NCBI GenBank assembly: GCA_047973025.1
Contig: JBKEBE010000008.1
Coordinates: 1-12,666, forward strand
Source: UPXZ01 sp047973025
GTDB taxonomy: Bacteria > Bacteroidota > Bacteroidia > Bacteroidales > Paludibacteraceae
DNA: 12,666 bases
Reading direction: 5' to 3'
The notes beneath the pieces are model-generated. The model was not told the origin of the DNA. It saw only the letters and a program-made list of their open reading frames with translations, and ran no database searches. Shown piece by piece: positions 5,830-12,666 of this stretch; the first letter of the stretch is position 1, and every line of letters starts with the position of its first letter. A program made the position numbers and the translations under genes.

Positions 5830-7221
5830 ATGAAAAATAAATATGTAGATCTGATAGAACAGACATTTGAGTTCCCCAACAATGAGTTTTCGGTCGATGA
5901 GAACGAATTGGGTTGGCATGGAATCTCGTTGATGGACATCATAAAACAGTACGGGACACCCCTGCGAATAACCTATCTACCCAAAATCTCAGAAAACATA
6001 CAGCGCGCCCGTCGCATGTTCAACGTAGCGATGGCAAAGGTTGACTACGATGGTGACTACAACTACTGTTATTGCACAAAAAGCTCTCACTTCTCGTTCG
6101 TGATGGAAGAAGTGCTCAAAAACGGCGTACACCTTGAAACGTCGTCCGCGTTTGACATCAATATCATGGAGACCCTTTTTGAGCAGGGGATGTTAAAACC
6201 GGAAACGTATGTGCTTTGCAATGGGTTTAAACGGCCGATGTATGTAGAAAATATTCAAAATTTGATTCGCAAAGGTTTTACCAACGTCATCCCAATTCTG
6301 GACAATATCTTCGAACTGGATCTTTTATTGGATAATTTTGACGAAAAAATCAAGGTCGGCATACGGATAGCAGCTGAAGAAGAACCGAAATTTGACTTCT
6401 ACACATCCCGACTTGGAGTTCGGTACAATGATATCATTCCGTATTATCAAGAGAAAATTGCTACCAACGATCAGGTCGATTTAAAGATGTTACATTTTTT
6501 CATTAATACAGGTGTAAAAGATACACTTTACTATTGGAATGAATTAAGTAAAGCAGTTAATTTGTATTGTGAGCTAAAAAAAGTGTGTCCCACTTTAGAT
6601 AGTTTGGATGTAGGAGGCGGGTTTCCCATTCAAACTCATTTGGATTTTTCGTATGATTACGAATATATGGCTGAGGAGATTGTCTCACAGATAAAATTGA
6701 TTTGTAATCAAAACGGGGTTCCCGAGCCTCATATTTTTACCGAGTTTGGCTCCTATACGGTCGGAGAAAGCGGCGCGATGCTTTACTCCATAGTCAATCA
6801 GAAGAAACAGAATGACCGCGAGCTTTGGAATATGATTGACAGCTCGTTTATGACCACCCTACCGGATACGTGGGCTATCAATCAACGTTATGTCTTCTTA
6901 GCGGTAAACAATTGGGATAGCGAATACGAGCGGGTAAATTTAGGCGGACTAACATGCGACAGCGAAGATTTTTACAATGCGGAAGTGCATTCCAACGCTG
7001 TTTTCTTACCCAAAATGGAGCTTGGCCGCGAGCAGTACATCGGTTTTTTCCACATGGGTGCTTATCAAGAGTCGTTGAGCGGATTTGGCGGTATTCAGCA
7101 TTGTCTGATACCGGGACCCAAGCTTGTGGTAATTGATCGCGACGAAGAAGGGGAGTATTTTACAAAATTATTCGCTAAAGAACAGAGCTACAAATCGATG
7201 CTGAAAATACTTGGTTATTAA
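5830..7221 (+). CDS. speA: arginine decarboxylase (PLP fold type III, Bacteroidota form)
   Basis: Predicted to decarboxylate L-arginine to agmatine, the entry to polyamine synthesis by the agmatine route, in the cytosol. The 463-residue product is an alanine-racemase-fold PLP enzyme. Lys84 in YCTKSSHF is the expected Schiff-base lysine. LDVGGGFP (259-266) and TEFG (304-307) bind cofactor phosphate and ring nitrogen in relatives. GGLTCDSEDF (372-381) supplies the conserved Cys-Asp pair (Cys376, Asp377), and MGAYQESLSGFGGI (409-422) is the C-terminal signature. It is much shorter than E. coli SpeA (about 658 residues) but agrees end to end with the 460-470 residue proteins called arginine decarboxylase in Bacteroidota. 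A related amino-acid substrate cannot be excluded from sequence alone. ATG 5830 follows an A-rich stretch, normal for this phylum, and gives the family N-terminus MKNKYVDLIEQTF. It ends in a bidirectional terminator. Confidence 0.88.
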   Translation: MKNKYVDLIEQTFEFPNNEFSVDENELGWHGISLMDIIKQYGTPLRITYLPKISENIQRARRMFNVAMAKVDYDGDYNYCYCTKSSHFSFVMEEVLKNGVHLETSSAFDINIMETLFEQGMLKPETYVLCNGFKRPMYVENIQNLIRKGFTNVIPILDNIFELDLLLDNFDEKIKVGIRIAAEEEPKFDFYTSRLGVRYNDIIPYYQEKIATNDQVDLKMLHFFINTGVKDTLYYWNELSKAVNLYCELKKVCPTLDSLDVGGGFPIQTHLDFSYDYEYMAEEIVSQIKLICNQNGVPEPHIFTEFGSYTVGESGAMLYSIVNQKKQNDRELWNMIDSSFMTTLPDTWAINQRYVFLAVNNWDSEYERVNLGGLTCDSEDFYNAEVHSNAVFLPKMELGREQYIGFFHMGAYQESLSGFGGIQHCLIPGPKLVVIDRDEEGEYFTKLFAKEQSYKSMLKILGY

Positions 7222-7243
7222 GAATTTTCGGAAATAATACATT

Positions 7244-7284
7244 AAAAAAATCCAATCTTGAATATTTTCAGATTGGATTTTTTT
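7244..7284. terminator. bidirectional terminator between speA and the DUF4296 gene
   Basis: AAAAAAATCCAATCT (7244-7258) pairs perfectly with AGATTGGATTTTTTT (7270-7284) around an 11-base loop. With A7 on one side and T7 on the other, it can end both the plus-strand speA transcript and the convergent minus-strand dksA/lspA group. Confidence 0.9.
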
Positions 7285-7290
7285 GCGTTC

Positions 7291-8226
7291 CTATTTCTGA
7301 ATTTCCTGTATTTTATCCATCGTTTGTAGTCTATCAGATTCTTTAATCAATTGTTTCCTTGGTATCGAATCAGGCTGTCTTGCCATAGTATCGGACTTTA
7401 TTTCTGTAGAGTCCAATTTGAATATCGCCGAACGGATACTGTCTTGTTTATAAGGATTGAATCGACGCGTCAGTTTCACACTATCGATATAAGCATTCAT
7501 TTTTCCTTTTACAGAATCATTTCCCAGTAGATAGCCACTAATGGATTTGATTTTTAAGTTTTTCCGCGCTCGGAATTTTAAAGTATATCTACGAAATACA
7601 TTGTCATTTTTAGTCTTGGTATAAATGCTATCGATGTAGCCATTCAGATAATTGACATACATTACAGCGTGAGGCTTGTAACTTGAGTCAGTCGGAGATA
7701 ATCGGTGTAAAAAAGAAAGTTCGTACAGGTCATTGGCAAGAAACTGTTCATCTTTTATCTCGAAATACAGTTGATTTCGGGCAGAATCTTTAGTAAATCT
7801 GAATTTTATCGGTTGCTTCCACAGATTTACTAATCCCGATTGAATAGTGGAATCTACCGGATAAAATTTACCGCGTTCAACATCGCTCCGCAACGTATCA
7901 ATGCGGGCAAGCACGTTGGTGTAGATACGGTCAAACTGTTTGGGACTCTTGGTGTACCAAGAAAGACAAGAGTCAAATTCAGCCGGAGAGATGTTGTATT
8001 TTGTCAAAAGGGCTAAATAGTATTCGTTTTTCTTTTCTTCTTGAGCATATTCATAGCCGGAAGCGCGCAGAGAACCCTCCAACATGTGCATGTCAACCAT
8101 CAGGTTTTCCATCTCATTTGGACTGAGTACCCCTTTGGGACGTGAGTTGCAAGACGACGTAAATACACCGAAGAGGAGTATCGCGAGAATTGTAAGGTGT
8201 AAGCTATTCTTCCAAACCATTTTCAT
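7291..8226 (-). CDS. DUF4296-domain lipoprotein
   Basis: With the start chosen at ATG 8226 the product has 311 residues and opens with a lipoprotein signal: MKMVWK, then NSLHLTILAILLFGVF and the lipobox TSSC, with Cys26 as lipidation site. The frame extends upstream to 8265, but that would add 13 polar residues before the signal and overlap lspA by more; the chosen start overlaps lspA by 23 bases. Next comes LSPNEMENLMVDMHMLEGSL, the front of the DUF4296 domain (about residues 33-120). The remaining two-thirds is rich in Lys, Asp and Ser, with no motif I can name. It is exported and presumably held in a membrane. The gene lies directly after lspA, whose product would process it; this order is common in Bacteroidota. 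Molecular role unknown. Confidence 0.78.
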   Translation of the reverse strand: MKMVWKNSLHLTILAILLFGVFTSSCNSRPKGVLSPNEMENLMVDMHMLEGSLRASGYEYAQEEKKNEYYLALLTKYNISPAEFDSCLSWYTKSPKQFDRIYTNVLARIDTLRSDVERGKFYPVDSTIQSGLVNLWKQPIKFRFTKDSARNQLYFEIKDEQFLANDLYELSFLHRLSPTDSSYKPHAVMYVNYLNGYIDSIYTKTKNDNVFRRYTLKFRARKNLKIKSISGYLLGNDSVKGKMNAYIDSVKLTRRFNPYKQDSIRSAIFKLDSTEIKSDTMARQPDSIPRKQLIKESDRLQTMDKIQEIQK

Positions 8227-8824
8227 GTAAAATTGCTTTGTCTTTTTTAGACTCAAGGGCTTCATTCAACTCTTTTCGGAAAAACAACAAGATGGTAATG
8301 ACAGAAACCGTTACGCAAGAATCCGCTACGTTGAAAATATACCTGAAAAACACCGTTTCTCCGGTGCTATTCGTTATCAGCGGAAAGAAAAACATATCCA
8401 CCACTTTCCCGTAAAACAGAGGAGCGTACCCGCCACCTTCAGGGAAAAGTGTAGCTGCCTTCATCGGTGTGCTCTCACTGAAAATAACTCCGTAGAATAT
8501 CGAATCCACAATATTACCAGCGGCACCGGCAAGCAATAACGATATGGCGAGAATAAATCCCGGTCGTGCATTTCGCTTGATAAGTCGATAAATAAAGATG
8601 CCTAAAATAGTTACCGCGACAATCCGAAATAGTGTGAGAATCAGTTTTCCGACTATTTCCATCCCGAATGCCATGCCGGGATTTTCGACAAAATAGATTT
8701 TAAACCAAGAGAAAACTTCGACTTCTTCTCCGAGCGTAAAATTCATTTTGATGTAAAATTTTGAAATCTGGTCAGCCAGTAGCAACAGGATTATCAGCAG
8801 AATTGCTTTTGTTTTTACGGACAT
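8204..8824 (-). CDS. lspA: lipoprotein signal peptidase (signal peptidase II)
   Basis: An inner-membrane aspartyl protease that removes the signal peptide from lipidated prolipoproteins. The 206-residue product has four hydrophobic spans: about 6-22, 56-80, 89-105 and 160-182. Motifs are ADQISKFYI (17-25), VENPGMAFG (46-54), AGAAGNIVDSIFYG (99-112), VVDMFFFP (141-148) and FNVADSCV (164-171). Asp143 and Asp168 are the expected catalytic pair. It is about 40 residues longer than E. coli LspA. About 28 of these lie between SIFYG and KVVD, a periplasmic-side insertion found in Bacteroidota forms. The start is an ATG at 8824, 99 bases after the dksA-like gene, and the end overlaps the lipoprotein gene. 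Confidence 0.95.
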   Translation of the reverse strand: MSVKTKAILLIILLLLADQISKFYIKMNFTLGEEVEVFSWFKIYFVENPGMAFGMEIVGKLILTLFRIVAVTILGIFIYRLIKRNARPGFILAISLLLAGAAGNIVDSIFYGVIFSESTPMKAATLFPEGGGYAPLFYGKVVDMFFFPLITNSTGETVFFRYIFNVADSCVTVSVITILLFFRKELNEALESKKDKAILHENGLEE

Positions 8825-8854
8825 GAGTGCTTAAATATTTGAATTTATACAAAA

Positions 8855-8885
8855 ATTCGACAACCGTACTTGTCAGCTGTCGAAT
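8855..8885 (-). terminator. probable terminator after the dksA-like gene
   Basis: ATTCGACA (8855-8862) pairs with TGTCGAAT (8878-8885) around a 15-base loop. Read on the minus strand, the stem runs into TTTTT. It lies between the dksA-like gene and lspA, so lspA may have partly separate transcription; leaky read-through is also possible. Confidence 0.5.
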
Positions 8886-8923
8886 CGCTTATATTGATGA
8901 TGAGCCCTTTTAAACCTGAAAAG

Positions 8924-9313
8924 TTACCGTTTGCTTCCTTCTTTGGCTTCGATGCTCAATGTAGCGTGTGGAACGGCGCGAAGTCTTTCCTTCGGAATCA
9001 GTTTCCCCGTTTCGCGGCATATTCCGTACGTTTTATTCTCGATACGGACGAGCGCGGCTTGCAGGTGCTGGATAAATTTCATCTGACGTTGGGCGAGTTG
9101 TCCGGCTTCTTCTTTATTCAAGGTCGAAGCACCTTCTTCAAGTACTTTGAAAGTAGGGGAAGTGTCCGTAACATCGTTCCCGTCTAGATTATTCAATCCG
9201 GCGCGGAGTTGCTCATAGTCTTTCTGCGCTTTCTCAAGTTTATTCAGAATGATTTCCTTGAATTCTTCCAACTCGGCATCCGTATATTTTGTTTTTTCTT
9301 TATTCGTTGACAT
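8924..9313 (-). CDS. DksA/TraR-family regulator with one-cysteine finger
   Basis: A 129-residue protein of the DksA/TraR family, whose members enter the RNA polymerase secondary channel and tune initiation. Residues 11-40 (TDAELEEFKEIILNKLEKAQ onward) and about 67-95 read as the two arms of the coiled coil. Between them lies NLDGNDVTDTSPTF, with Asp residues near the tip region that acts in DksA. The finger region YGICRETGKLIPKERL (96-111), RAVPHATLSIEAK (112-124), aligns with the C4 zinc finger but keeps only one Cys (Cys99). This is the usual Bacteroidota form, so zinc binding is unlikely. It is the first gene of the minus-strand group ahead of lspA. Whether it works as a ppGpp co-regulator is inferred from the family only. 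Confidence 0.88.
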   Translation of the reverse strand: MSTNKEKTKYTDAELEEFKEIILNKLEKAQKDYEQLRAGLNNLDGNDVTDTSPTFKVLEEGASTLNKEEAGQLAQRQMKFIQHLQAALVRIENKTYGICRETGKLIPKERLRAVPHATLSIEAKEGSKR

Positions 9314-9360
9314 GGTTCATCGTATTTATCAGGTTCAACAATGTGTGATTTTTCAGGGTG

Positions 9361-9390
9361 CTAAAATACGCATTTAATTTGAATTGACAA
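9361..9390 (-). promoter_or_regulatory. promoter of the dksA-like gene
   Basis: On the minus strand TTG (9390-9388) and TATTTTAG (9368-9361) are separated by 19 bases. This fits the Bacteroidota layout, with a slightly imperfect -7 box (consensus TAnnTTTG). It lies about 48 bases before the start codon. Confidence 0.5.
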
Positions 9391-9478
9391 TACATTTAAA
9401 GCTCTTTCGGCCTTTTGTAGATTCAAGCGTCGAACACAGCTTTTTTATTCATTTTTGAGCATCTTACAAAAATTACGT

Positions 9479-9522
9479 AACAGATAAAGGCTATTCTGTT
9501 GCAGTTCCGATAGCCCTTTTTT
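9479..9522 (+). terminator. orphan terminator-like hairpin with an alternative fold
   Basis: AAAGGCTAT (9486-9494) pairs with ATAGCCCTTT (9510-9519) with one bulge and is followed by a T run to 9522, a plus-strand terminator shape. No plus-strand gene precedes it: the neighbour to the left is minus-strand. AACAGA (9479-9484) can instead pair with TCTGTT (9495-9500), which would break the terminator stem. It lies in the 365-base gap between the two divergent genes, where I see no other gene. Confidence 0.45.
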
Positions 9523-9626
9523 ACTCATTCTTTTCCCTGTCGCACTTCAAATAGGGATTTCCGATCGGAAAAAGGACGCGAACCGTTGTCGCTTCCGGGT
9601 CGTTTTTTCATGTTTATTTATTTGTC

Positions 9627-9662
9627 TATTTTTGCAATACGCTTTTAGCGCGTTATGCAAAA
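9627..9662 (+). promoter_or_regulatory. fmt promoter -7 box with overlapping inverted repeat
   Basis: TATTTTTG (9627-9634) matches TAnnTTTG exactly and lies 45 bases before fmt. TTTTGCA (9630-9636) and ACGC (9639-9642) are mirrored by GCGT (9650-9653) and TGCAAAA (9656-9662), giving an inverted repeat over the -7 box and the expected start site. This could be an operator or a 5' RNA hairpin. The -33 position is T-rich without a clear TTG. Confidence 0.5.
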
Positions 9663-9678
9663 TTGAAACCAAAAGAAA

Positions 9679-10626
9679 ATGAAAAAAGAAGATTTAAGAA
9701 TTGTATTCATGGGTACACCCGAATTTGCTGTAGAAAGTTTGAAGGCATTGGTAGAGCGAGGTTACAATGTTGTAGGAGTCGTAACCATGCCCGATAAGCC
9801 GGCAGGACGCGGACACAAACTACAATCTTCGGCTGTAAAAGCATACGCGTTGTCTCAAAATCTCCCCCTGTTACAACCCGAAAAATTAAAAAACGAGACC
9901 TTTCTTACTCAACTGCACGCTTTGAGAGCCGATCTTCAAGTTGTAGTTGCTTTTCGCATGTTGCCGGAAATCGTTTGGAATATGCCCCAATACGGCACGT
10001 TCAATTTGCACGCTTCCTTGCTCCCCCAATACCGCGGCGCGGCTCCCATCAATTGGGCGATTATAAACGGCGATAAGGAAACCGGTACGACAACGTTTTT
10101 CTTAACCCACGAAATAGATACCGGTAAAATCATTCTACAACGAAAAACCGCAATCAAACCCGATGACAACGCCGGAACAATTCACGATAAACTTATGATT
10201 TTAGGTGCTGACATGGTCATTGAGACCGTAGATAAAATTCTCTTCGGAGATTTTGAACCCGTGCTTCAGGAACAACTAATTACCGACAAACCCTTGAAAC
10301 CTGCCCCAAAATTATTTAAGGAAACGTGTGAATTAAGATTGGACATGAACGTGGAAGACGCGCACAATTTTGTCAGAGGGCTGTCGCCTTATCCGACCGC
10401 ATGGGCTGAAATCCAATTACCACAACTTTCGGAAAAGATAAATATCAAAATTTTTGAAACCTATCCTGAAAAAGCGAACCATCAACTACTCGTCGGAGAA
10501 GTCGTATCAGATGGGAAAAAAACAGCAAAATTAGTGCTCAAAGATGGGTTCTTACATTTAAAAGAGATACAAGCTCCCGGTAAAAAACGGATGAAAATAA
10601 TCGATTTTCTAAACGGTTTAAAATAA
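9679..10626 (+). CDS. fmt: methionyl-tRNA formyltransferase
   Basis: Formylates Met-tRNA(fMet) with 10-formyltetrahydrofolate, giving the initiator for translation in the cytosol. The 315-residue length is typical. The N-terminal formyltransferase domain shows IVFMGTPEFAV (8-18), PDKPAGRG (38-45), the catalytic Asn109 and His111 in FNLHASLLPQYRGAAPINWAI... (108-128) and Asp147 in HEIDTGKI. The C-terminal OB-like domain begins near residue 205 and contains VRGLSPYPTAWAEI. The ATG follows a purine-rich AACCAAAAGAAA stretch, and the next in-frame Met (residue 11) falls inside the conserved motif, so 9679 is right. It is divergent from the dksA-like group. No def gene is next to it here. Its 3' end faces palindrome B after 44 bases. 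Confidence 0.97.
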   Translation: MKKEDLRIVFMGTPEFAVESLKALVERGYNVVGVVTMPDKPAGRGHKLQSSAVKAYALSQNLPLLQPEKLKNETFLTQLHALRADLQVVVAFRMLPEIVWNMPQYGTFNLHASLLPQYRGAAPINWAIINGDKETGTTTFFLTHEIDTGKIILQRKTAIKPDDNAGTIHDKLMILGADMVIETVDKILFGDFEPVLQEQLITDKPLKPAPKLFKETCELRLDMNVEDAHNFVRGLSPYPTAWAEIQLPQLSEKINIKIFETYPEKANHQLLVGEVVSDGKKTAKLVLKDGFLHLKEIQAPGKKRMKIIDFLNGLK

Positions 10627-10670
10627 GGTGTTTGAATCTACAAATCTCCTTAAAGCAGATAAATAGTTTC

Positions 10671-10805
10671 GTCCTTCGATTTGGGGCTTGATGTAGTGAC
10701 GGAATTTTAGTACTGTCGTTGATTAGAATTGCTGTCGTTCAATTTAGTGCAAACGTTTAATAGAAATTTGTCACCCGCGCCATTGCATCAAGCCTTTGTT
10801 ATCGG
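10671..10805 (-). repeat. long imperfect palindrome, copy B
   Basis: The left arm (10671-10702, containing GGGGCTTGATGTAGTGACGG) pairs with the right arm (10772-10805, containing CCGCGCCATTGCATCAAGCC) over about 20 positions with a few mismatches. About 69 bases lie between them. On the minus strand the element starts TAACAAAGGCTTGATGCAAT, close to copy A. That TAAC lies 11 bases after the stop of the restriction-enzyme remnant. It separates this remnant from the convergent fmt gene. No other feature is seen between 10627 and 10812. Confidence 0.7.
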
Positions 10806-10812
10806 TCGTTCT

Positions 10813-12403
10813 TCATTCCGTCAGCCAATTCAATGCTTCATTTGTTATTCCGTTATACCAATCTATTTCGTTGTCTGTCGTGTTTGTCAATTCGTTTGAG
10901 CGTTCAAAAAAACGTTGAACATATCTTGGTTCTGGAACATAACTTGCTTTATGCGAGTCTTCAACCATTTTTAAGAATACGTTCAATGGAAGCGGTACGA
11001 TTGTCGAAGTTCCTCCGTAATAGCTGATGCTCATTTTGTTAAGACGTAGAAATGAGCAATACAAGCCTCGTTTATTTTCGGTGCGATAAACAAAGAATAT
11101 GCTGGTTTGTTAGTTTCTCGTTTTAGTTTTGCAAGGTGTCGAGTTACAGGTTCTCCCTCCGTTTCATATTGTCGTTGTCCGCTTTGCATTGTGACTTCTA
11201 CGGTTAGCCCGAAGTCGTCATAATCGCAAACAATATCTACCATATTTCCTTGTGCTGTGGACATTGGATTTCCAAAGTCGTCAAATTTCAAGTTTGCTTT
11301 GATGTTTCCACCGTCAAGCATTGTCATTGCTCGCCAAGTGTTCCATTCCAACATTAAAGGTGTATCGTAAAGCGAGTTGTCAAGTATTTGCCCAAATGTT
11401 GTATTGATTTCATCAAACAAACGATAATCTTTGATTGCTGTAACTTGTTCAGTAATAATTTGCTCTTTTCTTTTCTCTAACTCATCAGCAAAAATGTCTT
11501 TGAGTTGTTGTAACGAAAACGATTTTTCAATCTTGATTTTTGGAAATTCCGCTTTGATTTTTTGTTCAAGTAGTTCTCTGTTATCGGTTAAAAGCGTTGG
11601 TGTTTCAGCGTTTCCAAGATAAGAAATGTATTGTTTTTCGTTGTCAATAAATTGTGGTTCTCTGTTTGTATGCTCCAAAAAATAATCTACTTCTGCAATT
11701 TTTTCGGGAACGATTGAAATAGATTTTCCGATATGCGAAATGTTTACCAAACCTGTTGCACGCAAATAACGGAAACAAGCGTCTGCATAATCTCGCATAT
11801 TGCTTGCTTTGGTTTTCAGGAATTTTGAAATGGAATTGTCGTTTGTTTCTCTTGTTTTAGTGTTGCCCGAATTTATGTCGTTACTGTAAATTTCGTGTAG
11901 TTCACTTTCCAAATATTCAGCACGAAATTTTTTGTAATTGCCCTCATTTTGTGCTTTGGCTGTTCTAAAATTGTTGATTTTTGAAACGATATTTTCAAAT
12001 TGGCGATAATCCACTAACTGCAAACCGAAAAGCATTAACTCGTCAAATTTTAGTGAACCGAAATGACGAATTAAGCGGAATAATTCAAGATACGGCTTTA
12101 CCCAAAAATCGGCTGAATTTTCGCTTGGTTTGTGAAATGGTGATGGAACTTGAAATTTTAAAAGTTGTCGCAAAAAGATTTCATCTTTCCGCTTTGAGTT
12201 TACTAACTCTAAACCTGCTGATGTTAGACTAATAGTTGGTTTAAGAATAACAAATCCTAATGATTTCGGAGAAATAATAAAACCATCACTTTTGCTATCC
12301 CATTGAGAAAAATTTTCAGCAAATTCAAACCTTTCATCTATTGGTTGTAGTTGTTGCCAAAAGGAATAAAATATTTCAAAATTCTCATTCATACTAAAAT
12401 TTC
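10813..12403 (-). pseudogene. AlwI-family type II restriction endonuclease gene, truncated and frameshifted
   Basis: Two minus-strand ORFs make one protein. The first (12392-11031, 453 residues) carries the AlwI-family nuclease core: SLGFVIL...ISLTSAGLEL (45-63), FLRQLLKFQVPSP (73-85), MLEWNTWRAM (347-356), VDIVCDYDDFGLTVEVTMQS (385-404; Asp386 and Glu399 are likely PD-(D/E)XK-type residues), EGEPVTRH (412-419) and FIAPKINEACIAHF (435-448). It stops after FYVLTK. The second starts in the overlapping ATGA (11034) and continues the family sequence as SISYYGGTSTIVPLPLNVFL, ending ...NEALNWLTE at 10813. One more A in the AAAA run (11034-11037) would fuse them. At the 5' side the frame is open only to 12403, then enters the IS66-like end, with a TAG at once; the family N-terminus is missing. 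Recognition site unknown (AlwI itself reads GGATC). No methyltransferase gene is in the window. Confidence 0.75.
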
Positions 12404-12666
12404 GTAACTACTCAGCCCCTCTATAAATCGTGTTTATAGCGCACACCGATTTAACCCGACACAAAATGACGTGTCAAGCGTTCTTTTTTTTAGTTGTGAT
12501 GACTCGATTTTAACCGTACTTGGCAACGGCTACTAACGCTTCGAACGGATTCTGATTGTTTTTGGCGGCAGTGTGGACAATGGAATAGAGCGTGGCGAAA
12601 TTATCGCCGCCTTCGTCCGACTTAAACATCCCGCCGCCTTTTAGTTTGACTTTGACGGGTCGGATA
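12404..12666 (-). mobile_element. IS66-like insertion sequence, one end (rest outside window)
   Basis: The left boundary is proposed at GTAACTACTCAGCCCC (12404), since IS66-family ends usually begin GTAA and the restriction gene's reading frame breaks exactly here. Between this end and the transposase stop lie two small inverted repeats. CTATAAA/TTTATAG (12421-12439) is one. GACAC/GTGTC (12458-12475) is the other, followed on the plus strand by a T-rich run. Target-site duplication cannot be tested with one end only; the eight bases outside are AAAATTTC. Confidence 0.6.
12510..12666 (-). CDS. IS66-like transposase, C-terminal part (5' end outside window)
   Basis: The minus strand is open from the window edge to TAA at 12512-12510 and encodes 51 residues: IRPVKVKLKGGGMFKSDEGG, DNFATLYSIVHTAAKNNQNP, FEALVAVAKYG. 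The pattern K(G/S)GGxF+(S/T)DEG..A..YSI..TA.K...NPFEAL is that of the short C-terminal tail of IS66 transposases. The catalytic domain lies outside the window, so the family call rests on this tail and on the GTAA terminal bases. The DNA is richer in G+C than the neighbouring restriction gene, which fits a separate origin. Confidence 0.6.
   Translation of the reverse strand, partial: IRPVKVKLKGGGMFKSDEGGDNFATLYSIVHTAAKNNQNPFEALVAVAKYG

Noticed and set aside
5539..5919. Minus-strand 126-codon frame over the speA leader
   Set aside because: It is A/T-rich with low-complexity hydrophobic sequence, overlaps a convincing plus-strand promoter and the start of speA, and has no family features.
8870..9187. 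Plus-strand 105-codon frame opposite the dksA-like gene
   Set aside because: It is a shadow of the minus-strand coding sequence with no recognisable domain or ribosome site.
10813..11064. Separate 83-residue (or 73-residue) gene of unknown function, translationally coupled to the restriction enzyme
   Set aside because: Its sequence from SISYYGG onward continues the AlwI-family protein, and one base restores a single frame, so it is listed as part of the pseudogene.
11431..11622. Plus-strand frames inside the restriction gene (also 11981-12232)
   Set aside because: They are shadows of a well-supported minus-strand coding sequence.

Overview
The window looks like the chromosome of a member of the Bacteroidota, probably Bacteroidales. 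The reasons are promoters of the TAnnTTTG type, the gene order dksA-like / lspA / DUF4296 lipoprotein, the long form of signal peptidase II, a one-cysteine DksA-like protein, and a Bacteroidota-type 463-residue arginine decarboxylase. The species cannot be named from this sequence.

Layout. 1-222 is the 3' end of an IS630-type transposase gene. 334-3313 holds two histidine-catabolism genes, hutU and hutI, on the plus strand. 3339-5160 is a decayed accessory stretch: a lipoprotein-like gene broken by frameshifts and a stop, a long imperfect palindrome, an intact VapBC-like toxin-antitoxin pair (DUF6364 antitoxin, PIN toxin), a fossil N-terminus of a GNAT acetyltransferase, and a second long palindrome. 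5166-5379 carries tRNA-Leu(UAA) and tRNA-Gly(GCC) on the minus strand with a shared terminator. 5618-7284 is the arginine decarboxylase gene with its promoter, a 5' leader of about 175 bases containing a small upstream ORF, and a bidirectional terminator. 7291-9313 is a minus-strand housekeeping group (DksA/TraR-like regulator, signal peptidase II, DUF4296 lipoprotein). 9679-10626 is fmt, divergent from it. 10671-12403 is a second accessory block: a third long palindrome and an AlwI-family restriction endonuclease gene. That gene is broken twice, by a one-base frameshift near the 3' end and by an IS66-like element at the 5' end. 12404-12666 is the end of that IS66-like element, with its transposase C-terminus.

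How the parts fit. HutU and HutI catalyse consecutive steps of histidine breakdown (urocanate to imidazolonepropionate to N-formiminoglutamate); no other hut gene is in the window. Signal peptidase II is encoded beside a lipoprotein gene, and Fmt makes formyl-Met-tRNA for initiation. Arginine decarboxylase feeds agmatine and polyamine synthesis. The accessory blocks lie between these core genes and are mostly dead: of the accessory genes only the toxin-antitoxin pair is visibly intact.

The most interesting signals are three. First, there is a family of three imperfect palindromes of about 100-135 bp, and in two of them the TAAC-bearing arm begins 9-11 bases after the stop codon of an accessory gene, much as attC sites follow integron cassette genes. 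Second, the restriction gene reads as two ORFs overlapping by ATGA, but it is really one split gene. Third, the speA leader carries a small ORF and a segment complementary to the speA start codon. No clearly new defence or mobile system with all its parts could be demonstrated.
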